A stretch of DNA of 64,000 nt, taken from contig NC_087071.1 in NCBI RefSeq assembly GCF_963678635.1, positions 23,760,013-23,824,012 of the forward strand. Reading direction: 5' to 3'. Positions 1 to 12,551 of the stretch are shown here, one piece after another. Each line of letters starts with the position of its first letter. The stretch's first letter is position 1. The notes beneath the pieces were generated by a model. It saw only the letters and a program-made list of their open reading frames with translations. It was not told the origin of the DNA and searched no databases. The position numbers and the translations under genes were made by a program. This DNA comes from Symsagittifera roscoffensis (taxonomy: Eukaryota; Xenacoelomorpha; Acoela; Convolutidae).

Positions 1-514
1 TGAATACATGTTCTCTTCATATCTTATGCTTTGAAACTGTGCTCGTGCGCAAAAACGCTAAATTATTTCAAGGAAAAAAAATCAGAAATAAAAAACCCGA
101 GCCCCAAAGACTAAAATTTATCCTAAAAACGCCAAAGACGCTAAAACAACTGTTCAAAATTATCACAAAAATAAACCCATAACTCATCTGCCGGTTCTTT
201 TGCATCACACCCAATTTGGCACCCAATTTGGAGTTTTTTTTCTGAAAAGGCTTTGGTACCAATCTACACCAAAATTGAGAGTGAGATCTTACGCCAAAAT
301 ACGCAGCTTTTTCGTCATAATCTCTCAAAAAAATCGCAGAATCATTTCTCGCCCGTTTCTCCAAAAATGCGCGAATAGTGTCATTATGGTTTATTGGGAA
401 AGCTCAAAAAAATCAGTTTGGACGAACTTAAATGAAGATTGCAAATGTTTGTGAAGTTTTGAAAATTCGCCACTCGATATAGCCGTAGATTTACACCTGA
501 GAGAACATACTTAC

Positions 515-682
515 TGATTTAGGCGAGTTTGCTTCGGCATCTGAATCTGCATTAACTGATGCTGATTCGTTGGTTGTAAAATGGTCTTCATTTTTGTCAG
601 AATGTTTCTCTTCAACTCGATTTGTTGCTTCTAAACTTTTATCGGTCGCTTCTGTGGTTTCCTTTGGGGCTACGGTAGTCAT
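515..682 (-). CDS. Probable first coding exon of an unidentified acidic protein
   Basis: On the minus strand an ATG at 682 (context aaaATGA) opens 56 codons, rich in Thr, Glu, Ser, Asp and Asn, with no hydrophobic stretch. The frame runs into a good GTAAGT donor whose GT is at 514-513, so the exon ends in phase 0 after a Lys-Ser pair. Exon-like composition, start context and donor all agree. The rest of the gene would lie to the left, mostly outside the window. I do not recognise the family; low-complexity acidic N-termini like this are common in intracellular adaptor or membrane-associated proteins, but no function can be assigned. A Ser-rich open stretch at about 1332-1240 on the same strand follows a TTCTTAG acceptor-like site and could be another exon, but it lacks a convincing donor. 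Confidence 0.4.
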
Positions 683-2137
683 TTTAACGCGAATTTTGAG
701 TTTTAAAATTGATTGCCAGTTTTAATAATATGAAAATTAAACTTGATTTTTTTAATCGAAATTTATCTGAGTAATTTAAAAGTTGGGCGTTTTTAAGGTG
801 ATTAAAACCAATTCGAGTTTTGATTCAAGTAATCGTTTTTGATATTATCTTTTGATATCATCTTTTGATATTAGAGTTAAACTGAAATTCAAACCATATT
901 TTTGGTGAAAAGTTAGAAAACTAAAAGCCTTTTTATCGCTTTGGCTTACCAGTTTATGCGTTTGTTGCCTTTTTAAGACTCGCACTATTGAGATTTATTG
1001 AGAGTTTCAATATATTCAAAAATGACGTTTAACACATGCTTTCAAAAAGTTTTTAGGCCACTTTGAAGTTCAATATGTTACAAAAAAATTAAACAGTTTG
1101 TTTTCCTAAAAACAACAGTATATTGTTTTAGTTTCAGTGTTTTCGCACCACTGACTCAAAAATATTCACTTTTAACTATTTTTTATCAAAATACTGATTA
1201 CTAATTTTAGTTTCCTTAACAGTTGGAAGCTTTTGTAAACCAAACACTTATTCTTTGGTTTTGAGCTGGCCCGTGTCGAGGAGCTCGAGTTATCTTTCAA
1301 AATTTCATCAGCTTTCAACAAATTTGAAATGCCTAAGAAAAATATAATCCGATAACAGCTGTACCCGTGTCCAATCATTCATAAAAGTTATCAATGAATA
1401 CTTTAGAGTAGATCTGTCTTTTCTAAGGTATTGAACAGTCCAAACACATGATTATATGTCCTCCTGAAACTGTTTGATAGCTCTGCAGCTGATCAACCGA
1501 ATTTAGAGTTTTCAAAAAATATTGGATGGAGTTTTCAAGATATCAGGATTTTTCGAAGATTCTTCAAGATCATTAAAGATATACGAGAATTTTTTTTAAA
1601 ACATTGATGCAAAATTTTTAGATATACACTTTAATTAAGCATATTAGAAGCAACAACAAGGTCTTAACCAAATTCCACAGGAAAGCTAAAAATCATCAGT
1701 AAGTTTCAAGTTTTCTAGCAAAATTGAAACTTGTATTGACGGTTTTCTGATAGTTCATGTTCGCAATGCTCATTTCAATGCTGACATTTTCATGAAACTT
1801 TCTTGACAAAAAACGATACTTTTTTGTTATTTCTGTAATTTACATGAGCTAAATTTGATTAGTTAACTAATGCTAAAGCAGTCAAAGGAAAATTTTTGAA
1901 GTTTATTATAAATAAAGAATTTTAATCTGATTTTTATTTGCTAGTTCGCACAATTTCATTATTTTTTGACTCTGTTATAATCACAATTAGCTTGCTTTGT
2001 TTTAAAACCACAATTTCCGGAACAATTTTCTATTTATCATAGAATCTTGTGCTGAAATTTCGCCAACAATTTATCGAAGTTTTGGGAAAATTTTAAAAAT
2101 GAAGCTCCCATTTTGTTCGCCAATCACCGAAAAATAA
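683..2137. other. Non-coding, no gene seen
   Basis: AT-rich DNA with no supported gene. A minus-strand open stretch around 1172-1378 contains a short Ser-rich segment beside a possible splice acceptor near 1333, too weak to call. Short direct repeats of a TTTTGATAT motif occur at about 835-870. Confidence 0.5.
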
Positions 2138-2333
2138 CAGGCCAAACTGTGATTTTTGTGCATTGTAAGCGGACTCCGCAATAAGGACGTTCCCTATGTT
2201 CTTCTTTTGTTCTTTATTTTCCTTTGATCGTACCGACAAAAAATTAACATGTTTACAGACTTGTCTCTGGAATCCAGGAACATACAGACACAAAATTGTG
2301 CGCCTATCCAGTGCACAGTTTGCCCTCGTAATG
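2138..2333 (-). mobile_element. Short TIR element, GGCCAAACTGTGCA family, copy A
   Basis: About 196 bp bounded by inverted ends: the left end reads AGGCCAAACTGTGATTTTTG and the right end, read inward on the other strand, reads CGAGGGCAAACTGTGCACTG. It carries the same internal words as the longer copy at 56537-57187 (GATAGGCGCACAATTTTGTG, then a TGGAATCC-type word and AACATGTT), in opposite orientation. It looks like an internally deleted non-autonomous DNA element. Open reading frames crossing it are repeats, not genes. Confidence 0.65.
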
Positions 2334-3534
2334 AATATTTAAAAATTTTTGCTTTCTGTAAATTTCTTGAATTTTTTGAAGAACCTTTGTTATTATTCAA
2401 GATTCTTTGGTAATTTTTTTCTTCTAAATTTTTTGAAGATTCCGTATGATGTTTTAAAAATTGATGGAGGTTGGTTGTTTGAAAATTTTCAGTTAAGCAA
2501 ACAAATGGACTTTTTTGTTTCAGCCATGAGTTTAAATTTTTACCAAAATCCTAGATAGTAAAAGTTGAATTAATAAAAAACCTATTACTCTCATCTAATT
2601 CTTAGAGTGAAGTTGCTAAAACCATTTAGTGATAATTTATTAAATTATCCCTAAAAAATATAATACGCTATTCGGTAACTCGAAAAGCGCGTTTATCACA
2701 CCTGATTTTGATTTTGAAAAAGTTATATGAACTTTTTTCTTAACTTCGGTTTTTGCCTTTTCTCGAATTATCTAAACTCCTGCTCTCAGCTCTATTTTGA
2801 ATGCGCTCGTCCATCTTTCTGTTATTGTCAATATATGTTTTGACTAATCACAAACATAACTTTTTGATAAACTCAATTCGATTCATCAAAAAACTTAACT
2901 TTTAGTGAGATTTTTTAACTACGTAGATTCTTTTTGAAATTTTTAACTGATCTATTGACCTATCATAGTTAACCTATTTTAATGTTTTAAAACTAAAACA
3001 GTAGACCTTGGATCTTATGAAAGTTTTCATCGAATTATGATTTGGATTAGAAATTACTTTTAATCGTCGTAAGGTTTTTCTTGAACAAGAAATTTTTGCT
3101 TTAATTGGAACTAACAACTAAAAACTAAAAACAAAAAGATGAACAATTTTTTTCAACAACTAGTTTTTTTAATATGCTTTTACTATATTTTTGACTGAGC
3201 TTGACATCTGCCCTTTGACAAAAATTGGGTAGAAGATGAATCTTTTCAGAAACTGGGTATCAGATTACTTCAAAATTGGTTATAAAAACTGAGTGGCAAC
3301 ATAATAGAAAAGAAAACTGATAAGTGAAGTGTAATGAGTCTGTCAGCTCGGATGAAATTATATTTTGCAAAAACAAAGAATTTTTTTTGCAAAAACATAT
3401 TTTTGCGATCGGTTGATGAAGATTTTCCTTTAAAAATAGCAAAATTCTTCCGCTGCAGACATATAACTGTTTTAGAATTACGATAAGCAAAAGAAAAAAC
3501 GACGAAAAAGTTCCAGAAGTTTAATTGCAATTTT
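2334..3534. other. Non-coding, no gene seen
   Basis: AT-rich sequence; short open frames here have no start context, splice signals or recognisable protein features. Confidence 0.5.
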
Positions 3535-4035
3535 TTGTTCCGATCGCATTTTGTTCAAACTTTTGAAGAAAGTGACAAAATATTTGTGCTCGAGGTGGTA
3601 TTTTTTTACCAGATCAGTTTTGACTTTTTAAGTACTCATTTTTGGACGGAAGTTTTTGTATCATCTGAAAACCATTTATCTGTTGAGCTTAAATTTAAAA
3701 AGAAACTTTACTTGTATTTTTTTGTGAAAAGATATCAGTGTTTGAGAAATTGTCAATTTGTCTAATTGGTGCCAATAAACGCGGAAAATATTCCGTGCTA
3801 TAAACATGTAAGCGGCTAAGTGAGTTGTTGCCAGATATTAGGTATAAGTAATAAGTTAATTGACGCAAAAACACCACCTTGTTTTTGGCATAGAGCGTGG
3901 GTGAAGTTTTCAAAAAATTTTATCTATTTTTTCCAATTGATGCTTCGAAAAACTGTTTTAAAGACGTGGCCCGTAGACGGAATAATCGATGCTTTTCCTT
4001 GATACGAGCAGTCTTGTTCCTGTTTCGGTTCAAAC
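3535..4035 (+). repeat. Diverged copy of one arm of the 28-kb foldback element
   Basis: The segment starting GTTCCGATCGCATTTTG and continuing through AATATTTGTGCTCGAGGTGG, and ending near TTGATACGAGCAGTCTTGTT, matches in order and spacing the right arm of the foldback at 28915-29384 (GTTCCGACATTCGTTACG, TTTGTGCTCGGGTGG, TGATACGAGCAATCTTGTTT). It therefore belongs to the same repeat family, here with a single recognisable arm. Confidence 0.6.
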
Positions 4036-4378
4036 TCAAATTCTTTTGTTTTGTTGTCAAATTCTATAAGCTTGGGTTTTTACATAACATCAAGAAAAGA
4101 CAGTTAAATGTCTTGAATTAGCTTCATTAAAATAATTTTTTCCTACAATTTAGCTTGTTACCAGTAAAAATAAGATTAGATACAATATTTTTTTATCAGC
4201 GAGTGTAAATTCTTTGAGCAAATTAGCTAGCAGAGTTATCGTCAAAATTTTATGTTTTTTGGAGCTGTTCACAAAAGTCAGCTACATTTTACTATTGTTG
4301 GATATACTTTTTTGCGAGCCAAAAGTGCTAGTCATATTACTTTCATAACATGCAAAATAATTCATCGAAATTTTTTGT

Positions 4379-4577
4379 TACAAGGTCAAACTTTGCACTG
4401 GATAGGCACACACTTCGTTGCATGTTGGTTTCTAAAGTCCAGAGAAAAAACTTCAAGCATATTAAGGTTTATCGGAACAATCAATGAAAACCAAAGAATT
4501 GAGAAAGACCAAAGAGCTCGTCCTTTTTGCAGAATTGGGTTACAATTCACAAAATATACAGTTTGTCCACGTAGTGC
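4379..4577 (+). mobile_element. Short TIR element, GGCCAAACTGTGCA family, copy B
   Basis: Begins AAGGTCAAACTTTGCACTGG, carries the GATAGGCACACA and TCCAGAG words of the family, and ends in ACAGTTTGTCCACG, the inverted counterpart of the start. About 200 bp, diverged. An open frame at 4252-4596 runs through it and is not a gene. Confidence 0.6.
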
Positions 4578-5507
4578 TTTGCCGGAGAAAAGTTAGGATG
4601 TCATAACTTTCCACGGTTAAAGGAGCAATTTTCCTTTTATGGCAAGAATTCTTTTTTTTTCTAGGCAAAAATTACATACGAGGTGCTCCGATCTTTGCGG
4701 AGAACTGCTGTCGTGGTCCTGGTTAAGTACTTAATGCAATTTTTTTGTTTCTTTGCCTGGGCTGGAAATTTTTGCATCAATCTCCAGCAACGAGCACTAA
4801 TCATGGCGTGAGGTGGCATTCGATTGAATTGTAGAGACATAACTACTTCACCACCGCTCTCTGCGTTTTTGGTCTATGAATATCAACTCAGATCTAGCAA
4901 CCAAAAAACTTAGGCGCATACCACTTGAAGAATAGACAAGCTGACCACTGATAACAGCTTGCTATGAATGTTATTTATTTGAAACATTTCATTTGAGTCC
5001 TGAACCCGTAAAGGCCTAGCTATTTGAGTGCTAAGGAATGATCGGCCGAGAAAATGCATCGTTATTCGCATTCTGCTAAAAATCAAATCACATTCCAAAT
5101 AAAAAGTGACCGGAATTTTGGAACCAAAATGGTAAACTCAACAAAAATGGCGCGGTAATTGAAAGTGTTGCTACTCTCAAGACTATCACGACAGATCTAT
5201 TGTGAAATGAGGATGGCAGTCAAATGTAAGAAGGTAAATGAATGGCAGCAAAAGTTCTACAAAAATATATAAGAGAATAGAGGATTTTTTCTAATGAAAA
5301 TTAACAAAAGAAAAAAAACAGTTAAAAACTTAAAACAATTTTGCAAAAAAAATGTTTTCTTCATCATAATCGAATATTAATTGGGTTTAAATCCATTTTA
5401 CTGTTTCAAAAAGCAGTATTATTATGATAAATTTAAAGCGATAATGATTTCACTGTATAATAATTATAATTGCATGATATGAAACGACAAAATATGATTG
5501 TTATCTA
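4578..5507. other. Non-coding, no gene seen
   Basis: Slightly GC-richer patch around 4670-5220 but no open frame with splice sites or a recognisable domain. Confidence 0.45.
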
Positions 5508-5824
5508 CAGTGGCGTGCGCAGAATCCTATAAGTGGGGGCGGTTTTTCGAAAAAATTGAAAACTTTGTTGACTTTTTTGATGGTTGACCAATTTGATTTT
5601 CCAAGATATCCCAAATTTTTATAAAGACTCAGTTTTATTTTTAAAAAATAAAAAAAACAGGCTAAATATGAGGTTGTGGAAATTTAGAAAATTGCGTTTT
5701 TTCCGAGCGCACTCCCCCTTCAAACTTACTCAATTAGGTGCCAATTTTCGGTGACATTTTGGAAAAGTAGGACAAAAATGAAGTGAGGGGTGACGGCGGT
5801 CGCCCCCTTCTCGGCAGGCTACTG
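5508..5824. mobile_element. MITE-like element with CAGTGGCGTG ends
   Basis: A 317-bp segment starting CAGTGGCGTGCGCAGAATCC and ending in the imperfect inverted counterpart (read inward from the right: CAGTAGCCTGCCGAGAAGGG, with GGGGGCG on both sides). This end sequence is typical of non-autonomous hAT-like elements in animals. I see no convincing target-site duplication. Confidence 0.55.
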
Positions 5825-5862
5825 ATTGGCCATGAAAATTCCGCCTGCTCAGGTGGTCATTT

Positions 5863-6946
5863 CGAGGTCAAACTGTGCACTGTTAGGATCACAGTTTGTT
5901 AGGATCACAGTTTGATCGTTAGGTCACTAGAATCTAGAGACAAGTCTTTAAACATGTTACACATTGTAAGCGGATTCCACTTTAAAATTTTCTGTGGATT
6001 CCGCAAACCAATAAGTGTAACCTAAATTTTGTCGGCAAATTATTTTTGTCTTGGGTTCCGTAGTAAAGAAATATAGCTAGTTGTTCCGGATTCCGCATAA
6101 ATTAGATCAATTCCGCAAATTGAAAGTGGATTGTAGATTTAGTTATTGTACTGAAATAAACCAGTTATTGCGTGAACAATTAAGAACTATAATTAGGATT
6201 ATTATCAAGCAAAAGCAAGTTCATAACTATTGTTGGTGGAATGCAATAAAAAAATCTTGAAAAAATGCGTGATGTGTCATTTAGGATATTAGAGAAGAGT
6301 TTCACAGAAAGCTGTTTTGGGGATGCTAATTTGGCAATTTTTTTGGGATTAGTAGGTTTTGCTTGTGTCTTGATAGTGCGTATGCTACTGTATGTGTGGT
6401 GACTATAACCAAATATCAGTCTGTAAGTAAATGAGATTGAAATGTTGGCAGTAATTGAGATTAAAATAATGACAGTATTTGAAATTTGCACATTGTAAGA
6501 ATCTCTAACCATACGTAAACATACATCGTATGGTTACGTGTGCAAATGGTTACGTATGGTTACGTATGCAAAAAGATAATTTGATTTTTTTCAGACAAAA
6601 TCAGGTAATTGGAAAAAATTACCTATAGGAACGAGTGTATTGTCAGTTCAATATAGTTTGCAGGTTAAAGTTTTTTTTTCAACCACAGCATTTTTTTCAA
6701 ACTATACACGTTTTTGTTTTTTTTTGTGGGTTCCCTAAAGTGTTCTGAATTCCGCTAACTTTTGCGAATTCCGCAAAATCGGCTGCCTTTGGAGCTATTT
6801 TGAGCAATACAGTGTTTCAACTAATTGTTTCTGGAATCCATAACAGCAGAGAAGATCAAAGAAAAAGCGCATTTCGCGACAAATCTGTTTTCGGCCTATT
6901 GCGGAACCCGCTTACAACTCACAAAATATACATTTTGGCCTCGTTA
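5863..6946 (+). mobile_element. TIR element, GGCCAAACTGTGCA family, copy C (interrupted)
   Basis: Starts CGAGGTCAAACTGTGCACTG and ends ATTTTGGCCTCGTTATGA. Between them, words such as GATTCCGC, AAATATAGCTAGTTGTTC, GGAATCCATAACAGCA and GAAGATCAAAGAAAA occur in the same order as in the 651-bp copy at 56537-57187. A central stretch at about 6140-6715 is absent from that copy and looks like a secondary insertion; it contains a small array of ATGGTTACGT at 6512-6566 and a 75-bp segment (about 6578-6652) repeated at 8984-9060. Confidence 0.6.
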
Positions 6947-6977
6947 TGATAAATGTCGCTTTTAAGTCCGCAACCAA

Positions 6978-7894
6978 CCCGGGTTGACCTCCATACACCG
7001 AAAATGTTTATCATACAATTCCATACATCAAGTGTGTGGGAAAATGCTTGCCATACAATTTTCATACAACTTCTAAAAATGGTTGAAAACTGGTATAAAC
7101 TCTTTTCTGTGGCTGTTTGATTCTAATAAAACAATCTGGTGATAAAAAAACTGCGGTTTTCGTTTTTTGAAAAAAATGCTCATCATACAATTCCCATATA
7201 AGGAAATTGTATGACAGGCATTTTTTTGAAAGTAATATTGAAAATTTGGCCCAACATTTTTTTTGTTTTTTTTTTCAACCGCAAATCGATTTTCGTACGC
7301 AAACAAACATTTTTCGTAAAAAAAATTTTGCATGCAAAATTTAATATTTTGTGTGCATAACGTTGTCCTGGATATACTAATATTGGATTTTTTTTCCTTT
7401 TCTCTTCATAACTTTTTTCAAAAACGCTTAAAACTCCTCTTTCTTTTGTATGACATGTTTTTGTATGCCTTGATCAATGTCTGGTAATTTGAAAATTCAA
7501 AAATTTAATATAATCATCATTAATGAATTTTGCCAAAAAATAAAAGTTTGTTACTTTTGTTATATCAATTGTGAAAGACAGCCCAAGTCAGGTCGTTTTC
7601 TATGCATTGTAAATGCAAGACCGTACAACCTTTGGTGTTTTGAGTAACCAAGGTATATGTCACTTGTGTTCGGTTGCAACTACAACCGAAAATTTTTCAG
7701 AAACCAAATTTTGAAAAAAAGTCAACATTTTTGGTTTATGGGAAAACACCTATCATACAATTTTCATATATGGAAAAATACTTATCATAGAGTTTTCATA
7801 CAATTGTCTGTACGTATGGAATTGTATGAAATTGTATGACAAGAAGTTTCTCATATATGGAAATTGTATGATAAGAAGTTTTGGTCAACCCGGG
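6978..7894. mobile_element. 917-bp element with CCCGGGTTGACC inverted ends
   Basis: Begins CCCGGGTTGACC and ends GGTCAACCCGGG, a perfect 12-bp inverted repeat. Inside each end are several copies of an ATCATACAATTTTCATA-type word in both orientations. The uninterrupted LTR at 26.0 kb provides an empty site: it reads CAACCAAAAATGAG where this copy reads CAACCAA, element, AAAATTGAG. Any target duplication is therefore only a few A residues. No coding capacity. A shorter relative lies at about 52098-52365. Confidence 0.75.
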
Positions 7895-8080
7895 AAAATT
7901 GAGTATTCGCGATTGTATGAGCAGACTTTGACCACTTCCTCAGACTGCTAATCTCGCCTGTTTGCATAGTTAAGACACAAATTGTGCAGCTCGACCCGTT
8001 CGGATGCACAACTCAAATGTATCAAGAGGTCGTTTGATAAATTTATGAATGGATTCATCCGCCCTTTCGAAAAATTGTAA

Positions 8081-9785
8081 TTAGGCCATAACAGCCAGTG
8101 GGTTCGCAAACTATGCACCGTCTTGGGGCCATATTTGAAAATTTGAGCAATTTTATGAAAAAAATACTTCCCTTTAGCTTCTATGAAAGTTTATCTATCA
8201 CTCAAAAAAGGCAAAAAAATTTATATAGAAAACGATTCAAAAATTTAATTAATTTTTTTTTCTACAAATTTCCGTCCGCTTTGAGTAATAATAACATATA
8301 ATGAAAACTAAAACGTGTTTATTTCATGTTTTTGCGTAAATTTACATTGAATATGGGAAAATAGATGATAGACGCGACTGAAGATACATGATAAAGATTT
8401 CAAAATTTCTGCGCAAACGACTAATTTGATTCTCTGATAACAACTCTCTCACTGCTGCGCCTTATCTAGATTGTACAGTAAATTTTAGCAGATGTATTGT
8501 AAAAATTGTAACGCAAAAATTATACTATAACATGAAGTTTTTTGTCAGCTCTCTAACAACAAAATTTAAGGTAGGTTCTAACCTGAATCTTGCCCGTGAT
8601 ACCAGCAGCCTGTTTCAATCTTTTTAGAATACAGCTTTAAACTTCTAATTTTGCTTAACCAATGTTTTTTTTAATTTAAAATAGAAAGAGCCTTTAATTC
8701 AGTATTTCACAGATGCATGTCTTCAAACGCACACTGTTTAGAACAATGATTGTTTATTTCTTCTGCATTGCTGATGCAGTTTTTTAAATTGATTTCGTAG
8801 ATCTACAGTCAAATTTCCCCAAATACTTTTCAATTGTAAAATATTTCTAAGAAGGCTCAATCTAAAAATGTTTTCAAAAAAAGTGAGCGTGGGACTACAC
8901 AAAATTTTGTGTCAGAATATTTCAGAATCTTCTTGTGAGAATTTTGCAAGCATTTTTGTGCTAAAAAGTTACCTTGTGATAGTTTGATTTTTGTTTTTTT
9001 TCCCAGACAAAATCAAGTAATTGGATTGCCTATAGGAATGAGTCTATTGTTAGTTCAATAGAATTATCAATATACTTTTGTCGGTTTACCGAGCTAGCAA
9101 TCTCATTTTACCTCAATTCAAATTACTTTTTTTTTACCACGACCTCTGGAAATGGATGAAGATGATGCGTTCGTTTTCTTTCCACCCAAGAGCATAAAAA
9201 ATAAAGACCAGTTGTACCAGATAGAGTGGTTTTTCACGATAACTTTTATCTTTGTAGAAGAGTGATTCAAAACTTTTTGGTATTATATTAATTGAAACCA
9301 AAAATAACTCGAAATCTGCTTGTTAGCCATGTGTTTTTCACGGTTGCTGGTATTAAAAAAGAGATTATCCGGTTCTCGAAGTCCGAAATAGCGCTTACAT
9401 CCTATCGCTAGGGGGTAAAAGTTAATAAGAAAGCGTTTGAAAAAAAAACGTTTTGTAATTTTTGAAAATTAAAATTCTCCAAAGCTACCTTGAAAAAACA
9501 ATAGGTTTTTTGAAAAAAAAACTTCAATCAGTTATGATTGTTGTCAGAGCATTGAGTGCTTTTTAACACTGAATCCTGCAAAAATTGTTTTTTTTTCAAA
9601 TTTGTTTTCAATTAACACAAAGTTCGTTTCTAGTTTTTATCGTTCTTGATAGCATGTTGTTCACAGTGTCCAACTGGCCCATCTTCCCATCAGTTGCGTT
9701 ACTCTTTTTGAGAAAACTTATCTTGAGATGCTTGAAATTTGAGGATTCAGATATCAACATGTTTTAAATTCACTTTGTCTGAAAC
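8081..9785. mobile_element. About 1.7-kb insertion inside the 5' LTR, type unknown
   Basis: Defined only by comparison: the LTR at 26.2 kb is continuous where this copy is interrupted between the ATTGTAATT word (ending near 8080) and the word AATGGAACCAG (near 9787). The insert is AT-rich with no gene. It contains a segment (8984-9060) repeated in the TIR element at 6578-6652, and near its start a weak resemblance to the GGCCAAACTGTGCA ends. I could not find clear terminal repeats. Confidence 0.45.
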
Positions 9786-12023
9786 AAATGGAACCAGCTC
9801 AAAACAAGTATTCATTTTATCCTATTAAATTCTTGATGAACTATCTCTGTAAACTACATATAACTAATCAATCATGATCCATAACCAACGCTCACAAAAA
9901 ATTGTAAGGCTGAAACCATTTATAGTTTCAGGCAGAACAGAATAAACTTAACTTAGCAAACAGTTGCTCTTCCTCAGAACAAGTCTTGATATCAAGCCTT
10001 GCAAATACCAATATACACTAGATCTATTGAGACTAGGAGATATAAGAAAAAGATTAAGATTGGTATTAGACTAAGAAGTTGCAAGAATCTATCCGGCCGA
10101 ATATAAGATGGCGTGTACGTTTTCTGAAATTACTCTATGAGTGAGCCATCCCAGACTTAAACTCATCTGCTGCGATCAAGAGTCTCGAAGAGACCTCTAC
10201 AATTTTAGATTTAGAAAAATAAACTATTATAGAAACACAAAGTAGAAATAAGATCAAAAACACATCGCAAACTGTCAAACAGAATTGATTTGTTTGAATG
10301 GTTTAAAAATTGAGCTTACCTACAATTCTCAATAAATCTAATCAATCCAAACAAGTAATCAAGCTTACACCAGGTCAAAGCGGACTGATCTTCTATGTGG
10401 TGAAACATTCATTTCCCAGGTTTATATCTCTCAATGATGTCTATGTAGTAATGATAAAACATCAAATCGATTTAGATCAGTCGTTTGTTCTAAAAAAATC
10501 TACAGTAATTTCCAAAACATTATAATTTTAAAACTAATTGAATGAAAAATACAAGAAATTATATACTGAAGTTTTTTAGTTTGTTTTATCAAAATTATAA
10601 AAAAAATTCCTTGCTTCTTGGTGATTTCTGTCTTCCTTAACTTCACTTCTTTCTTTCTTCATCTAAAACATAGCACAACATCACTAAAAAAACTAATTCA
10701 TCTAAACTTTAATTTTTAACCTTTTTTAAACTTTTAACTTTTTTTTATAAATTTTGTCAAGGCCTATCCTTGTTTAATTCCATCTAAACACTCCTTAGAA
10801 CCAGATTATTAGGGCTACTCTTGGAATTTTAGAATTTCAATTTATTTTCAGTTTCAAGCTATTTTAATTACTTGGTCAACAAGGCTTTTGTTTCATTAAC
10901 CATACAATTTTGTTTTCCCCACCGCTTAACCATTTTAATTATAATAAAAGTCAAGAACTTCGGTTACTCATCCTTCAATTGAACCCCTCCTTTAATTGAC
11001 CTATGCTGAAACATATCTTAAAATTAGTAAGAATTAAAATAATGTTTAATGATCTACTTGTGTTGTACTTATACCTGAACCTTGTGGATTGATTTACTAT
11101 TCCCCAAATCTTGATCATAACTCGCAACCCTAAGTATGATTAAATTTTTTCTTATAGAAGTTAATTTTTCGAGAAAATGTAGAACCACTCTAATGAATCG
11201 ATATACTCCCTCTGCAACCCATCTATTCACGACAATCTATCCCCAGCATTAGGATAACCTCAGCAAAACTGCAGGGGATAACAGTTTAGAAAATAAAAAA
11301 GAAACCCTTGGATTTTGCACCTATCACTCAAAAGTTTTTGTTAAGAGACAATTTAGGAAACAAACAAACAAACAATAAGAGTCCATGTTTGTTTAATTAA
11401 GGAAAAAAACACAATTTTGTAATTACAACGCATAAACAAAAGATAGGATACCTCAGATAAAAAAGCAAACAAAAAAGAAGGCAGTAATCAAAGACAAAAC
11501 GGAAACAAACAATTAGGTCAAACTTTTTAAGAACACGAAACACGGTTTCGGCATCTGACTCAACTACAAAACAAGAACTTTAAAATACTGGAGATTTAAT
11601 ATACAAGTATATATACGACAAATATATACAAGTGGACAATTAAAATTTTTTTTTCAGAATCAGAAGCCACAACAGCATCATCCATAAAAAGTAAACGCAA
11701 AATGAAAAAACATTAAATTTGCAAAGCAATAAAATTCTACAATTGGAATCAACCAATATGACATACTGAAAGTGACACATTAACCCCCAACGATTAATTA
11801 TTCAACAAGATGATAATTTTGACGATGAACCCACCTTCCTTTTTGTCATTACTCCACAAAACGATCCCGCCAAAACGATCCCGCCAAAAGTACAACTTTG
11901 CCAAAATATAATCGTAATTTTGTTCCAAAAAAGAAACCGCCCTTGTAAACAAAAGTTTCTACTAGTAGTAAAGTAAAAATTAAAAAAGAAGAACTCGATC
12001 ACTACCTACCAGTCATTAGTTAT

Positions 12024-12551
12024 ATGAGTTCACATTACGACATTTGTAATATTGAAATTCTACCACCACAAAAACCAAATCAACCATCAAACCGACTACA
12101 CACAGGTTATATAGAAGTAGATTTCTCAAAATTTTCAACATCAAAACTCTCAAAAAGCTTGAGTGTGTATGTACCTCTACCACAATTATCTCGACACGCA
12201 ATAGTAAGACGTAAAATAAACATCACTGTTTTAGACTCAATACGTGAAACACGTACTGATAATCAAATTTCACAAATAAATAAAGTCGATCTACAAAAAA
12301 TCCTTGTACTGTTCATTATAGATTTTGTTCAATACAAACTAGATCTAATTTTACAAGCAAGAAAAAAATTTAGACCACAAAGAAACGACGAAACAATTTT
12401 GGCAGACAAAACATGTTATGTATGGGACCCTGATTGCTCTCATGTATTACTTTTTTATTACCTCATAAGATATCTCAAGTGCAGCAATTGCAAACATTTC
12501 AGTACACAGAGTCTACCTAAGAGTAAATCCACTGATACTACTCACAACTGA
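12024..12551 (+). pseudogene. 175-codon open frame in the retroelement gag region, unidentified
   Basis: The longest open stretch in the left part of the retroelement, in its sense orientation. Composition is Lys/Asn/Gln/Thr-rich, as expected from the A-rich strand. It contains a Cys-rich tail (Cys-Ser-Asn-Cys near residue 155) but not a full CCHC knuckle. It may be a remnant of a gag-like or pre-gag frame; it may equally be a chance opening in A-rich DNA with few stops. No family recognised. Confidence 0.25.

Larger units (their letters stand above)
6936..10165 (+). repeat. 5' LTR-like repeat of a large retroelement, split by two insertions
   Basis: Three pieces (6936-6977, 7895 to about 8080, and about 9786-10165) match, in order, the single uninterrupted repeat at 25991-26620. 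Shared words include CCTCGTTATG, GAGTATTCGC, TTCGCCTGTTTGCATAGTT, ACACTAGATCTATTGAGA and GAAATTACTCT. Removing the two insertions leaves roughly 620 bp, close to the 630 bp of the partner. The repeat begins with TG and ends near CA, as LTRs do. The exact left edge is uncertain because it abuts the end of a TIR element. Confidence 0.65.

Noticed and set aside
4252-4596. 114-codon plus-strand ORF
   Set aside because: It runs through a copy of the GGCCAAACTGTGCA repeat family; the same peptide-like words recur wherever the repeat does.
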